57,297 nucleotides of DNA from Bacteroides sp. 224 (GCF_010500995.1 NZ_QVMK01000015.1:1-57297), one strand, 5' to 3'. Shown: positions 28,037 to 36,378, counted from the stretch's first letter. The notes: generated by a model from the sequence alone, not told the origin. Made by a program: numbers and translations.

Positions 28037-29077
28037 TTATTGAGATATTCCTCTTTCAAACTCCAACAATTTCTTTTTCCTCCACATTCCCCCTCCATAA
28101 CCTGTAAGAGAACCATCGGCTCCAATCACCCTGTGGCAAGGCAGTATAATGGAAATTTTATTCTTCCCGTTCGCATTGGCAACAGCCCTTACAGCAGAAG
28201 CCATACCCAAAAGTTCGGCCTGCTTTCCATAAGTTGTTGTGCAGCCGTATGGTATCTGCAGCAAGCTAAGCCACACTTTTTTCTGAAATTCCGTACCTGC
28301 TAAATCCAGTGGAATATCGAAGACTTTGCGTTCACCTTTGAAGTACTCATCCAATTGTTTTCGAAGTGTATCAAAGTGCGGATTTTCGCCCTGTACAAGT
28401 GGAGCTTTAAATGTTTCACTTAATTGCCGGAACTCCAAATCAATCAATTTATAATCTGCAAACTCAAACATGCAAATACCTTTACTCGTTGCGGCAGCAA
28501 TCATCAGCCCCAAATCTGTTTCAATATATGCAATATTAACAATTTGTGTATTCTTGCTTTTCTGCGGAGAAGCACCTATAACACTTTTGAACATGCTATT
28601 AAAACCACTCAACGAATTGTAACCCGAATCATGCGCTACATCCATTACATTTTGTTCCGATTGTATGCGTTGAAAGGCATTATTCGCCCGATACATTCTC
28701 TGATAGGCATGAAAGGTTTGTTTGTAGTTTTTCAGAAACCACCGACGCACTTGATTTGGTTCTAAATTCAATTCCAGCAAATCGGAATCTTTTATCTTAA
28801 CCGAAGGGTTCTCCTCCATGTATTTCAGCAACTTCTTAATTCCATCGGGCAAATTTCCTTGTTTTTCCAATGGTTTGCAGACTTTACATGGCCGATAACC
28901 ATTAAGCATAGCTTCGCTTGCAGAAGGAAAAAACTCACAGTTTTCCAACTTGGGCTTAGCGGGACAAGTGGGACGGCAAAATATACCCGTTGTTTTCACT
29001 CCAACTATAAATACACCTTCAAAAGAGCTGTCTCTTTCAAGAAATGCTTTGTAAAATATATCTCTTTCCGTTTCCAT
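28037..29077 (-). CDS. ada: Ada-type DNA methylation repair protein and regulator
   Basis: A 346-residue protein with the three Ada parts in order. The N-terminal zinc domain has Cys34, Cys38, Cys64 and Cys67 (IFCRPTC and RPCKVC), of which the first is the methylphosphotriester acceptor. An AraC-type helix-turn-helix follows (about 80-185, NVMDVAHDSGYNSLSGFNSMFK). The C-terminal Ogt-like domain has the active site LPCHRVIGADG that accepts methyl groups from O6-methylguanine. It both repairs alkylated DNA and, once methylated, activates repair genes including probably its own. Confidence 0.95.
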   Translation of the reverse strand: METERDIFYKAFLERDSSFEGVFIVGVKTTGIFCRPTCPAKPKLENCEFFPSASEAMLNGYRPCKVCKPLEKQGNLPDGIKKLLKYMEENPSVKIKDSDLLELNLEPNQVRRWFLKNYKQTFHAYQRMYRANNAFQRIQSEQNVMDVAHDSGYNSLSGFNSMFKSVIGASPQKSKNTQIVNIAYIETDLGLMIAAATSKGICMFEFADYKLIDLEFRQLSETFKAPLVQGENPHFDTLRKQLDEYFKGERKVFDIPLDLAGTEFQKKVWLSLLQIPYGCTTTYGKQAELLGMASAVRAVANANGKNKISIILPCHRVIGADGSLTGYGGGMWRKKKLLEFERGISQ

Positions 29078-29099
29078 CTCGCTTATGTTAGTTCCATTG

Positions 29100-29107
29100 C
29101 AAAGTTA
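29100..29107 (-). promoter_or_regulatory. Predicted ada -7 box
   Basis: TAACTTTG (29107 to 29100) matches TAnnTTTG, 22 bases before the ada start. The remainder of 29108-29320 shows nothing further that I can support. Confidence 0.45.
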
Positions 29108-29332
29108 AAGCTCTATCGGGTTTTATGCAACCGAAAAATAGACAATATCATTATTCAAGGAATATTAGGGTGTTTTATGCAAATCTAATCGCAATACTTG
29201 ATACCATATAGTACAAATATAGAGTACCTAAAGAGTTCGTAATATTGAAAGAGAGAAATTTCCTATAACGTTTCATACAGACAAGGCACAAAACAATATT
29301 CACTCTTTTTGTGAATTCATTAAAATAAGTAT

Positions 29333-29340
29333 TATATTTG
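29333..29340 (+). promoter_or_regulatory. Predicted higBA -7 box
   Basis: TATATTTG matches TAnnTTTG, 22 bases before the higB start. A TTTG at 29308-29311 lies upstream at a slightly long spacing (25 instead of 23). Confidence 0.5.
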
Positions 29341-29362
29341 TATCACTAAAAGATGATAAACA

Positions 29363-29680
29363 ATGGTAGTAACTTTTGAGGAAGATTATTTGTTGGAACT
29401 ATATGAGTTCGGGAAATGCAGCGACAAGAAGCACCGATACCAACCGGAAATAGTTCGCAAGTATCGATTTTGTATTGATACACTTGTAGCTGCTCCGTCG
29501 GTTGAATTACTGTACCGCATCAACTCCCTACGCTATGAAGTTCTCAAAGGTAATAAGGCTGGCATTTCCTCTATAAGGGTAAACAACCAATATCGGATAG
29601 AGTTTACTGTTAGCAGCGAAGATATGGAACCTGTTATTACCGTGTGCAACATCTTAGAATTGTCAAACCACTACAAATGA
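29363..29680 (+). CDS. higB: HigB-like toxin of a type II toxin-antitoxin system
   Basis: A 105-residue basic protein of the RelE/HigB superfamily. It shows the expected alternating helix and sheet pattern with KHRYQPEIVRKYRFCIDTL and a core strand region LRYEVLKGNKAGISSIRVNNQYRIEFTV. Such toxins cut mRNA on the ribosome. It precedes an XRE-type antitoxin by six bases, the toxin-first order that defines higBA. Some changes from canonical HigB (KLxGxxxGxxSIRIN) are mild, so activity is plausible but untested. Confidence 0.85.
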   Translation: MVVTFEEDYLLELYEFGKCSDKKHRYQPEIVRKYRFCIDTLVAAPSVELLYRINSLRYEVLKGNKAGISSIRVNNQYRIEFTVSSEDMEPVITVCNILELSNHYK

Positions 29681-29686
29681 AATGAT

Positions 29687-30034
29687 ATGATTACACTTAA
29701 TGGCATAGATCCTAAAAGGATAGCAAACAACATAATACCCTTTGAACCTACACACCCAGGGGAATTACTCAAAGACGAATTGCATGAGCGAGGAATATCA
29801 CAAAAGCGATTTGCAGAAGTGGTAGATGTGCCCTATACTGCATTGAATGAGATACTGAATGGGAAACGCCCTATGTCGGTAGATTTCAGCCTACGTGTTG
29901 AGGCTGCCCTCAATATTGAAGCTGACCTATTTATCAATATGCAGACACGATATAATACACAAACTGCTCGAAAAGATAGTAACCTATCGCAGAAACTGGA
30001 AAAAATACGAAGTCTTTGTGCATCGTTACTATAA
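29687..30034 (+). CDS. higA: HigA-like XRE-family antitoxin
   Basis: A 115-residue antitoxin with an XRE helix-turn-helix. The conserved entry PTHPGELLKDELHERGISQKRFAEVVDVPYTALNEILNGKRPMSVDFSLRVEAAL is typical of HigA, with dimer contacts near its C-terminus. It should bind and neutralise the HigB-like toxin and repress the shared promoter at 29333. It ends just before a bidirectional terminator shared with ssrA. Confidence 0.9.
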   Translation: MITLNGIDPKRIANNIIPFEPTHPGELLKDELHERGISQKRFAEVVDVPYTALNEILNGKRPMSVDFSLRVEAALNIEADLFINMQTRYNTQTARKDSNLSQKLEKIRSLCASLL

Positions 30035-30063
30035 CACACCCACAATACTTGTGAACTTAATCT

Positions 30064-30093
30064 AAAAAAAGCGCACCATTTAAGTGCGCTTTT
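30064..30093. terminator. Bidirectional terminator between higA and ssrA
   Basis: Arms GCGCAC (30071-30076) and GTGCGC (30084-30089) are flanked by A7 and TTTT, so the hairpin plus U-run works on both strands and serves higA (+) and ssrA (-). Confidence 0.85.
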
Positions 30094-30094
30094 G

Positions 30095-30488
30095 TGGACC
30101 AGGAGGGAATCGAACCCTCGTCCAAACGAGGAAACCATAAGCTTTCTACATGCTTATCTTTGTCTAAATTTTCGTGTATAAGCAGAACCAAAGCCATCAA
30201 CTTATACCTTATCCTCTAAAGTTTCATTTGCAATTCGAGGCCATTGCAAACTATCTCCGATTTAACTGCACCACTGAGCCGGAATACTTCGAAGCCAGAG
30301 CTTCCGAGTGATGTCTCGTCCCAACACCTTGTATCGGGATTAAGTTAATCTACTGTGATTCGATTAAGCAGCAAGAGCGTAGTTATTTTCGCCAGATAAA
30401 ATTTTAGTAACTGAGATTAAAGTGCCAATCACTGACGCACTGCATGCTTACATACCATTTCTACCCGCTGTCAAATCCAGTCTAGCCC
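30095..30488 (-). ncRNA. ssrA: Transfer-messenger RNA (tmRNA)
   Basis: A 394-base tmRNA that rescues stalled ribosomes. The 5' end GGGCTAG (30488 to 30482) pairs with CTGGTCC (30102 to 30096) to form the acceptor stem, with two G-U or U-G pairs; the T-arm with GTTCGATTC precedes it. The tag frame at about 30390-30361 encodes GENNYALAA and a TAA stop, the form expected in Bacteroidales. The 5' part contains ACTGGATTTGACAGCGGG, matching conserved tmRNA sequence. No CCA is encoded. The gene lies on the minus strand with a bidirectional terminator at its 3' end. Confidence 0.95.
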
Positions 30489-30590
30489 AGATCATTCTAA
30501 CTGATTAGAAATCAAAAGATTACAAAGACTCATTTAAAGGTGAGGGACAAAAAGTGAACTTATTCCTCATAAATTCTCGCAATCTTTATG

Positions 30591-30621
30591 CAAAGATAGT
30601 CTTTAATTTCAATTTATCAAA
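30591..30621 (-). promoter_or_regulatory. Predicted ssrA promoter
   Basis: On the minus strand TTTG (30621 to 30618) and TATCTTTG (30598 to 30591) show the exact consensus spacing of 19 bases. Transcription from here would give a leader of about 95 bases before the mature tmRNA 5' end, which would be removed by RNase P. Confidence 0.65.
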
Positions 30622-30703
30622 ATGTTTTATACATACACTTAAAAACCGTTTAAACCTTATGAGATTGGTCTCATAGTTTTTACTAACTATTTGAAAAATT
30701 TTT

Positions 30704-30788
30704 CCACACCCGGGTGGAGCACTCTTCTCCATCCGGGTGTATAATTCACTTACACCCAGGTGTGGAAGACGTCTCCACCCGGGTGGAG
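30704..30788. repeat. Four palindromes with 23-bp period upstream of ssrA
   Basis: Cores CACCCGGGTG or close variants are centred at 30711.5, 30734.5, 30757.5 and 30780.5, exactly 23 bp apart. The last copy, CTCCACCCGGGTGGAG (30773-30788), is a perfect 16-bp palindrome; the first three differ by one to three bases. A further palindrome GAGATTGGTCTC centred near 30666.5 may be an outlying unit. The gene-free stretch 30489-31030 holds this array, the ssrA promoter and the repeats at 30837-30942. Confidence 0.75.
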
Positions 30789-30836
30789 AAAGAAGTTTAA
30801 AACTATATCCGAATTCAAGACAATATGCCATTTTTC

Positions 30837-30942
30837 AAGTGTGACACTTGTGACACTTCCGTGATGCTTTTTAGAAAAGTGTCACCCTCTATTTAATCCT
30901 GTAAATCAACCTGTTAGAACGATTGTGACACTTGTGACACTT
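30837..30942. repeat. GTGACACTT iterons
   Basis: The 9-mer GTGACACTT occurs as two head-to-tail pairs (30841-30858 and 30925-30942) and once in inverse (30877-30885). The first pair also forms the palindrome AAGTGTGACACTT at 30837-30849. No gene overlaps this stretch. Confidence 0.65.
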
Positions 30943-31030
30943 TTTGATCAAAAAAATCACTCTGAACGCTGAAAATGATTCTTCAAATTTTGAATGTACG
31001 CACAACTTCATCGCAAACAAAAAATCAAAA

Positions 31031-31330
31031 CTACTTCCTAATTAAATGCAATATCGCCTCCTTAGGATGATAAAGCAGCATTCTTGGCCCTGAGTACCTC
31101 ATCACGACTCTCATTTTCTCGCGCATGACCGGTTTATAGCAATGTACCGTGCAATTCTTACAGCTTGTTTTTTCTTCGCCAAACGGACATCTATCTAAAC
31201 GGGTATATGCATAAGCAAGCAACTCCTTACAAGAATCGCATAGCTCCGGATTCTTCTCTTTCTTTCTACAGTATAATCTAATCATAATTTCTACTGTTCG
31301 CTTTTCTTGCTCTATATGTGATTTCTGCAT
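31031..31330 (-). CDS. YgbA_NO family (nitrous oxide-stimulated promoter) protein
   Basis: A 99-residue cysteine-rich cytoplasmic protein of the YgbA_NO family. The pattern ELCDSCKELLAYAYTRLDRCPFGEEKTSCKNCTVHCYKP supplies six or more cysteines and a histidine that could bind a metal or an Fe-S cluster. The family name comes from the E. coli gene induced by nitrosative stress; its biochemical role is not firmly known. It lies 16 bases downstream of the B3/B4 gene and is probably cotranscribed. Confidence 0.85.
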   Translation of the reverse strand: MQKSHIEQEKRTVEIMIRLYCRKKEKNPELCDSCKELLAYAYTRLDRCPFGEEKTSCKNCTVHCYKPVMREKMRVVMRYSGPRMLLYHPKEAILHLIRK

Positions 31331-31346
31331 GTTTGGAATTTATAGA

Positions 31347-32009
31347 CTAAAAGTAAGTAACGGTTCCACCATCCGATTCAGCATATTGTATTAATAAGTG
31401 TTGAATCATTTCAGCAGCTTCCTTTATTCCTGTATTTCCACTGTATCCGTTGACGATTGCTAATATATGAGTAGTTTCGAGCCTCATCTTTGTGCGTTCT
31501 TCATCACTGGTTGGAGTGCCGATTCCTCCGATCTGATCTCTGTATACGGGCAGCCCTTCAATATTTAGTATGCCGCGACCGATTGCCTCAAAGGATTCAC
31601 CAGCTTTCCCTACCCCAAGTTCCAAGGAGGTTCCTTGAATTTTATCTGCATCGAATCCACCAATGGAATAGCCTGTTCGCAGAGAGACAAGGTTTATTAA
31701 ATCAACCAATGTATCTATTTGATAAAGAGGAATATTACGTACTAACCTTCTTCGCAATGCTTCGGCAGATGGTCTGTACCGATTGGGATCTTTACCACAT
31801 TTCTTATAGACTTCTCGTGTGGCAGCAATGGCTGCTTGTTTTTTGATGTCTTCTATCTGAGTGGATGCCAATAGTTCTTTGGTAAAAGCATCAATCTCTT
31901 CCCACATTTTTTCATTAAAAGACGTATTCTTTACTGAGGCATATACAGCAGCTCCCACAAATTGAGGGCAAACTTCTTTTATTTCGTTTGATACAGTTAT
32001 AGTAAACAT
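31347..32009 (-). CDS. B3/B4 tRNA-binding domain protein
   Basis: A 220-residue free-standing B3/B4 domain, the editing-related module of the phenylalanyl-tRNA synthetase beta chain. Recognisable segments are KKCGKDPNRYRPSAEALRRRLVR and TGYSIGGFDADKIQGTSLELGVGKAGESFEAIGRG. Stand-alone copies are thought to act on misacylated tRNA or D-amino acids, but for this one the substrate is unknown. It starts 30 bases after the stop of the hybrid sensor gene on the same strand and may ride on its transcript. Confidence 0.88.
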   Translation of the reverse strand: MFTITVSNEIKEVCPQFVGAAVYASVKNTSFNEKMWEEIDAFTKELLASTQIEDIKKQAAIAATREVYKKCGKDPNRYRPSAEALRRRLVRNIPLYQIDTLVDLINLVSLRTGYSIGGFDADKIQGTSLELGVGKAGESFEAIGRGILNIEGLPVYRDQIGGIGTPTSDEERTKMRLETTHILAIVNGYSGNTGIKEAAEMIQHLLIQYAESDGGTVTYF

Positions 32010-32039
32010 TCTATTTAAACTTTAAGGATATTTCTTTAT

Positions 32040-34748
32040 TCACCCCTTCCTCTTCCTTACTCCCTCCGACGGACTCTCGCCATACTGCTCTTTATAACAC
32101 TTTGAGAAATAGGAAGGCGAAGTAAACCCAACTTCATAACAAATCTCGGCAATGGTTAATTCTGTAGAAGCCAACAAAGATGCAGCCTTCTTTAAACGTG
32201 TCATCCGAAGCAGCTCGTTGGGAGCATAATTGGTTAGCGATTTAATTTTCCGATATAGTTGCACCCGGCTCAAGCCCATTTGTTTGCCGATATCCTCTAC
32301 ATTCAGAGCTGTATCGCTCATTTGTTCTTCGATCAGGGTTTTGAATTTATCGACAAACTCTTTGTCCATATCGCATACGTTTTCGCGGGTTATGATCTCG
32401 TTGTCGCTGAATGCGCGCTTAATGCGATGGGCAGAGTCTATCAGGTTGCGAATACGCGATTGAAGCACCTGTGAGTTAAAAGGTTTGGAGATATAAGAGT
32501 CTGCTCCGCCATCATAACCTTTGATGCGTTGCTCGTCGAGGGAACAGGCAGTAAGCAGGATTACAGGGATGTGACAGGTTTGCAATTCGCTTTTTAGGCG
32601 ACGGCAACATTCTATGCCATCCATTCCGGGCATCATTACATCGGAGATGATAACATCGGGCACGTATTTCATGGCTTTGCGGATACCCTCTGAACCATTG
32701 GCAGCTTCAATAACGGAGTATTCTGTCTGTAACAAACTGTGGATATAAATGCGGATGTCGGCATTATCATCAATAACCAGAATGGTGGGTTTGGAGGGAT
32801 CGTAAGTTTCTTCTTCGCTATTTTCTTCTATCAAAAGCTCGGGTAAAGAAGAGAAGGATCGTGTTTCTGTTTCTGTGAGATATTCTGTATTAACAGGAAA
32901 TTCCACAGTAAAGACTGTTCCCATGCGTTCGTCGCTCTGTACGGATATGGTTCCTTCATGCAGTTCGACAAAGGCTTTTACAAGAGCCAGACCTATACCG
33001 GAACCGGAATGGTGCATATCTATTTTATAAAACCGATCGAAGATGCTTTTAATGTGTTCGGATGAAATAAGACTTCCGGTATTGGCTACTATTAATTGGT
33101 AAACACGACGACCATCTGCTTGTATAATATCATTGAGGCGAACGGATATTTTTCCATTCTCGGGAGTGAATTTAAAGGCATTGGATAAGAGATTGTAGTA
33201 AATTCGCTCCATCTTCTCCATATCGGCTTCCATATAAAATTGCGTATCCGGAGTAAAATCGAAAGAGAAGTGAATGTGCTTTTTGCGGGCTGCTGCCAGA
33301 AATGCGCCATTCCATCCTTGCAAAGATTCTGATAATTCCAACTTAACAGGATTAAATTCGAGTTTTCCGTTTTCGTATTTACGGAAGTCGAGTATCTGGT
33401 TTACAAGCCGCAGAAGGATATCGACATTTCTTTTCACCATCCGGAGAAGTTGTGATTGTTCCTGAGAGAGAGATTTATCTGTCAGCAGATGTTCTACAGG
33501 GTCGGCTACCAGAGTAAGCGGAGTTCGAAAGTCATGTGAGATATTGGTAAAGAACACCAGTTTGGCATGTGTAGCCTCTTCCAGTTGACGAGAAAGTTCG
33601 ATCAGTTGATCGCGCTGCTGCTCCAATTGTTCTTTTTGCTTGGACAACTCTTTGTTCAAGCGGTTTTTAGAACGGAGCGAACTGTACACAACTATCAATA
33701 AACCTGCAACTAATAATAAGATTATCAAACTACCATAAAGTACTACTTGTTGAGTGGCAAATTGGTAAAGATATACATCAATTTTGTCATTGAGGGTTTT
33801 TATTTTATTATCCAGTTCGGATATCTGATTGGTTTGCAGTGTCATTACATGGGCATTGGTAGCATCAACTACGGCGGTAGTCAGAAGGGTTTCGCGTGTA
33901 TACTCGCGGCCTTCCAGTATATCCATGGCAATCTGAATAATTTTGTCGCCACCTGTGGGATAAATGAAGGTGGCATCCAGAACACCTTTCTCTACCATGT
34001 CGACTCCGTATCCTTCGCCGGAGGTGGCATCTATGCCTATAAAGTTTATGTCGCTGTGCCTGCCGCGCTTCAATGCTGTTTGATAGGCTCCGGAAGCCAT
34101 GCGATCGTTTTGTGCATACAGTACATCTATTTGATTGAAACGAGACAGGATGGTGTCCATCTTTATTTCGGCTTCTTCGCGAAGCCAGCCGGCATCTTCT
34201 TTACATAGAAGTTTGATGTCGGGATAATGACTGATAGCGCTCATAAACCCTTGATGACGGTCTAAGGCAGGAGTTGAGCCTGTCAGCCCGGCCAGTTCGG
34301 CAACGGTGCCTTTGCCCTTGAGCATGGAAGCGATGTAGTTTCCTACGCTTTTGCCTATTTCGTAATTGTCGGCTCCTACCCATGCGGTGTATTTGTCGGA
34401 TAGGATCATGCGGTCGAATACAATGATGGCAATGCCTTTATCGAATGCTTCTTCTACAATAGCAGTCATAGGAGCAGCCTCGTTGGGAGCAAGTACTATT
34501 AAATCGACTCCTTTATCTATAAAGTAACGGATATCTTGCTTTTGCTTTTCGGTATCGTCTTTTACGGTGCGTATCTCTACTTCTACGCCATCATAAAACA
34601 TGGCTTCGCGCAGGATTTCCTGGTTTACCTGATTTCGCCATTCATCTTCGCTGCATTGCGAAACGCCTATTTTGTATCGGGGGGTATCGCTACCACAGGA
34701 ACATAGGAATAAAATTAACGTAACTATCAGTATTAGATTTCTGGACAT
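32040..34748 (-). CDS. Hybrid two-component system regulator of the fructan locus
   Basis: A 902-residue one-protein signal system. An N-terminal signal (LILIVTLILFLCSC) leads to a type 1 periplasmic sugar-binding domain (about 28-310), then one membrane segment (VVLYGSLIILLLVAGLLIVVY, about 340-360), a coiled coil, a histidine kinase (H-box FFTNISHDFRTPLTL, N-box NLLSNAFKF, GSGIGLALVK), a receiver (ILVIDDNADIR, phosphoacceptor Asp in ISDVMMPGMDG) and an AraC DNA-binding domain (LTIAEICYEVGFTSPSYFSKCYKE). Its layout matches BT1754 of B. thetaiotaomicron, which senses fructose. The Met at 34748 is preferred because the promoter at 34771 leaves too little leader for 34757. The likely DNA targets are the two 28-bp repeats at 42872 and 42986. 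Confidence 0.93.
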   Translation of the reverse strand: MSRNLILIVTLILFLCSCGSDTPRYKIGVSQCSEDEWRNQVNQEILREAMFYDGVEVEIRTVKDDTEKQKQDIRYFIDKGVDLIVLAPNEAAPMTAIVEEAFDKGIAIIVFDRMILSDKYTAWVGADNYEIGKSVGNYIASMLKGKGTVAELAGLTGSTPALDRHQGFMSAISHYPDIKLLCKEDAGWLREEAEIKMDTILSRFNQIDVLYAQNDRMASGAYQTALKRGRHSDINFIGIDATSGEGYGVDMVEKGVLDATFIYPTGGDKIIQIAMDILEGREYTRETLLTTAVVDATNAHVMTLQTNQISELDNKIKTLNDKIDVYLYQFATQQVVLYGSLIILLLVAGLLIVVYSSLRSKNRLNKELSKQKEQLEQQRDQLIELSRQLEEATHAKLVFFTNISHDFRTPLTLVADPVEHLLTDKSLSQEQSQLLRMVKRNVDILLRLVNQILDFRKYENGKLEFNPVKLELSESLQGWNGAFLAAARKKHIHFSFDFTPDTQFYMEADMEKMERIYYNLLSNAFKFTPENGKISVRLNDIIQADGRRVYQLIVANTGSLISSEHIKSIFDRFYKIDMHHSGSGIGLALVKAFVELHEGTISVQSDERMGTVFTVEFPVNTEYLTETETRSFSSLPELLIEENSEEETYDPSKPTILVIDDNADIRIYIHSLLQTEYSVIEAANGSEGIRKAMKYVPDVIISDVMMPGMDGIECCRRLKSELQTCHIPVILLTACSLDEQRIKGYDGGADSYISKPFNSQVLQSRIRNLIDSAHRIKRAFSDNEIITRENVCDMDKEFVDKFKTLIEEQMSDTALNVEDIGKQMGLSRVQLYRKIKSLTNYAPNELLRMTRLKKAASLLASTELTIAEICYEVGFTSPSYFSKCYKEQYGESPSEGVRKRKG

Positions 34749-34770
34749 AATTTGCATAGTATTATAGATG

Positions 34771-34778
34771 CAAATATA
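34771..34778 (-). promoter_or_regulatory. Predicted -7 box of the hybrid sensor gene
   Basis: TATATTTG (34778 to 34771) matches TAnnTTTG. No good -33 element was found at the usual distance, as expected of a weak constitutive promoter. The 28-bp operator of the fructan promoters is absent here. Confidence 0.45.
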
Positions 34779-34832
34779 ATTAATTTATAAGACGCACATC
34801 TCCCAAAAGTAAAATTCCGGAAAATTAAAAAT

Positions 34833-34870
34833 GAAAGTACAGTCTTTGATTTGTAAAAGTCTGTACTTTC
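34833..34870 (-). terminator. Terminator of the susC-susD-GH32 operon
   Basis: Perfect 10-bp arms GAAAGTACAG and CTGTACTTTC (34833-34842 and 34861-34870) are followed on the minus strand by ATTTTT. It separates the fructan operon from the sensor gene and its own promoter. Confidence 0.75.
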
Positions 34871-34897
34871 ATTTCCATTACTCTAATGTTTGTATTC

Positions 34898-36376
34898 TTA
34901 TCTATAAAGCTCTACCGTAAAATCTGCCTCCCCATCCTCGGCAAACACGGCCCAGGGGTTCTGCGTCATCTGATAAATACGGTTTGTCAGTGCCACTTCG
35001 TTATTCACATAAGCAACACATACCGAATTCTCTACTACAACGGTTAGCCGATATTCACCGTTTACAGCCTCGGGCAAACGGGCTTCGGTAAATGTGCGTT
35101 CGGTTTTGCCATTCACTACATAGTCGAGTTTTATCTTTCCGGCTTCGGTATCAAGAACAAGATCGTACACATATTTGCGACTACCACCGGCTCCGAATTC
35201 TAAGCCAAAGCGTTTAGCCGAGTTGGCTTTTACGGTAGCCGATATTTTATTGACTGCCTCTTTTTCGAAACGGGGGAATACAACAACAGCTTTTTCATCA
35301 GTAGCTTTTAATGAATAGCTATTTGAACTTACCTTATTGCTAAGTGCCTGATTTACAGGTGATGGAATACTTAGCGTAAGTTCACCGTTAGTTTTCTGCC
35401 CAAGTTGATGAACTACTAAAGCACCTGCCCAACTATAATTATTGTAATCCGAAGCATCATCGCGAGTGGGACACCATCCAAACAGATAACGGTTTGTTCC
35501 GTCGGAAGCGGTTTTGGCAGCATAGTAAGCATAACCATCCAGGAAGTTATTGGCAGGTACGGTCCAATCGGTAGTGCCTACAGGGCGATATACGTAATGT
35601 ACTCCGCGGCGGTCGTTCTGTTCGGAGAAGATAAGGTATTGGTATCCTCCCATTACAAATACATCGGGACACTCAAGGTTTGTGGTAATTTCACTGTCAT
35701 AGAAAGGTTCCCGGCGGGTCCAACCTTCTGTTAGCTTGTCCGAGGTAAACTGCGACAGTACCGCACGCCACGAACCTTTATAGTCGGCACGGGTGGTAAC
35801 AAGCATGGTATATGTTCCGTCTTCGTTTTTGATGATAAAAGGATCGCGAAAGTCGTTGCGGTCGTAGCCATCGCCCCAACCGTTTTGAACATATCCTTTC
35901 TTCTCCCAGTTTTTCAGATCTTTAGATGTAGCGAGGAATATTTCTTCCTTTGGGTCCAGATTGGCATTGTGGGCTGTATAGAAGAAATAATAGGTGTCGC
36001 CTTCTTTAAAGACGGAACCGGTTCCGAGTGCATCTTCACGACTATTGTCTTCGCCACAGGCAATCATTTCACCATTGTCTTCGTAAGAAAGGAAATTGGT
36101 AGTTGTAGCACCGTATATAGGGTGAAACGTTGGGGCTCCATCGCGCGCATCCTGCAAATAGAATACATGAAACTTACCATTCTCAAAATAGGGCATTGGG
36201 TCGCCTGTCCATCCATTGGATGGTTTAAAGAACATGGAGTAGTTGAGTTTCAAATCATCTACATTATACACAGCAGGAGCATCGGGAGCTGCTGTGGGGT
36301 CGTTGCTGGTGTATTCATTGTCGCTGCAAGCCATTAGGGCTGCGCAGGCAAACAGGGTTGTGAATATATGTTTCAT
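34898..36376 (-). CDS. GH32 surface endo-fructanase (levanase-like) lipoprotein
   Basis: A 492-residue glycoside hydrolase family 32 protein. The lipoprotein signal ends at ALMACSDNEY, with acidic residues after the cysteine that fit surface export. Catalytic residues: nucleophile D59 in GWTGDPMPYF (a variant of WMNDPNG), transition-state stabiliser D178 in FRDPF and acid/base E235 in LECPDVF. A five-bladed propeller is followed by a beta-sandwich. It is placed like BT1760, the surface endo-levanase, and probably cuts fructan into pieces for SusC. Endo-action and levan preference are inferred from position and the altered first motif. Confidence 0.9.
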   Translation of the reverse strand: MKHIFTTLFACAALMACSDNEYTSNDPTAAPDAPAVYNVDDLKLNYSMFFKPSNGWTGDPMPYFENGKFHVFYLQDARDGAPTFHPIYGATTTNFLSYEDNGEMIACGEDNSREDALGTGSVFKEGDTYYFFYTAHNANLDPKEEIFLATSKDLKNWEKKGYVQNGWGDGYDRNDFRDPFIIKNEDGTYTMLVTTRADYKGSWRAVLSQFTSDKLTEGWTRREPFYDSEITTNLECPDVFVMGGYQYLIFSEQNDRRGVHYVYRPVGTTDWTVPANNFLDGYAYYAAKTASDGTNRYLFGWCPTRDDASDYNNYSWAGALVVHQLGQKTNGELTLSIPSPVNQALSNKVSSNSYSLKATDEKAVVVFPRFEKEAVNKISATVKANSAKRFGLEFGAGGSRKYVYDLVLDTEAGKIKLDYVVNGKTERTFTEARLPEAVNGEYRLTVVVENSVCVAYVNNEVALTNRIYQMTQNPWAVFAEDGEADFTVELYR

Positions 36377-36378
36377 AG

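Noticed and set aside
30061..30140. Prophage or island attachment site at the ssrA 3' end
   Set aside because: I looked for a second copy of the T-arm and acceptor sequence nearby and saw none; no integrase is in the window.
30586..30831. Minus-strand ORF of 81 codons over the palindrome array
   Set aside because: It crosses the ssrA promoter and the CACCCGGGTG repeats, has no recognisable domain, and its composition follows the repeats.
34749..34830. Copy of the fructan operator before the sensor gene (autoregulation)
   Set aside because: No TGTWTCAAA or TTTGAWACA half-site was found between 34749 and 34897; only a -7 box is seen.
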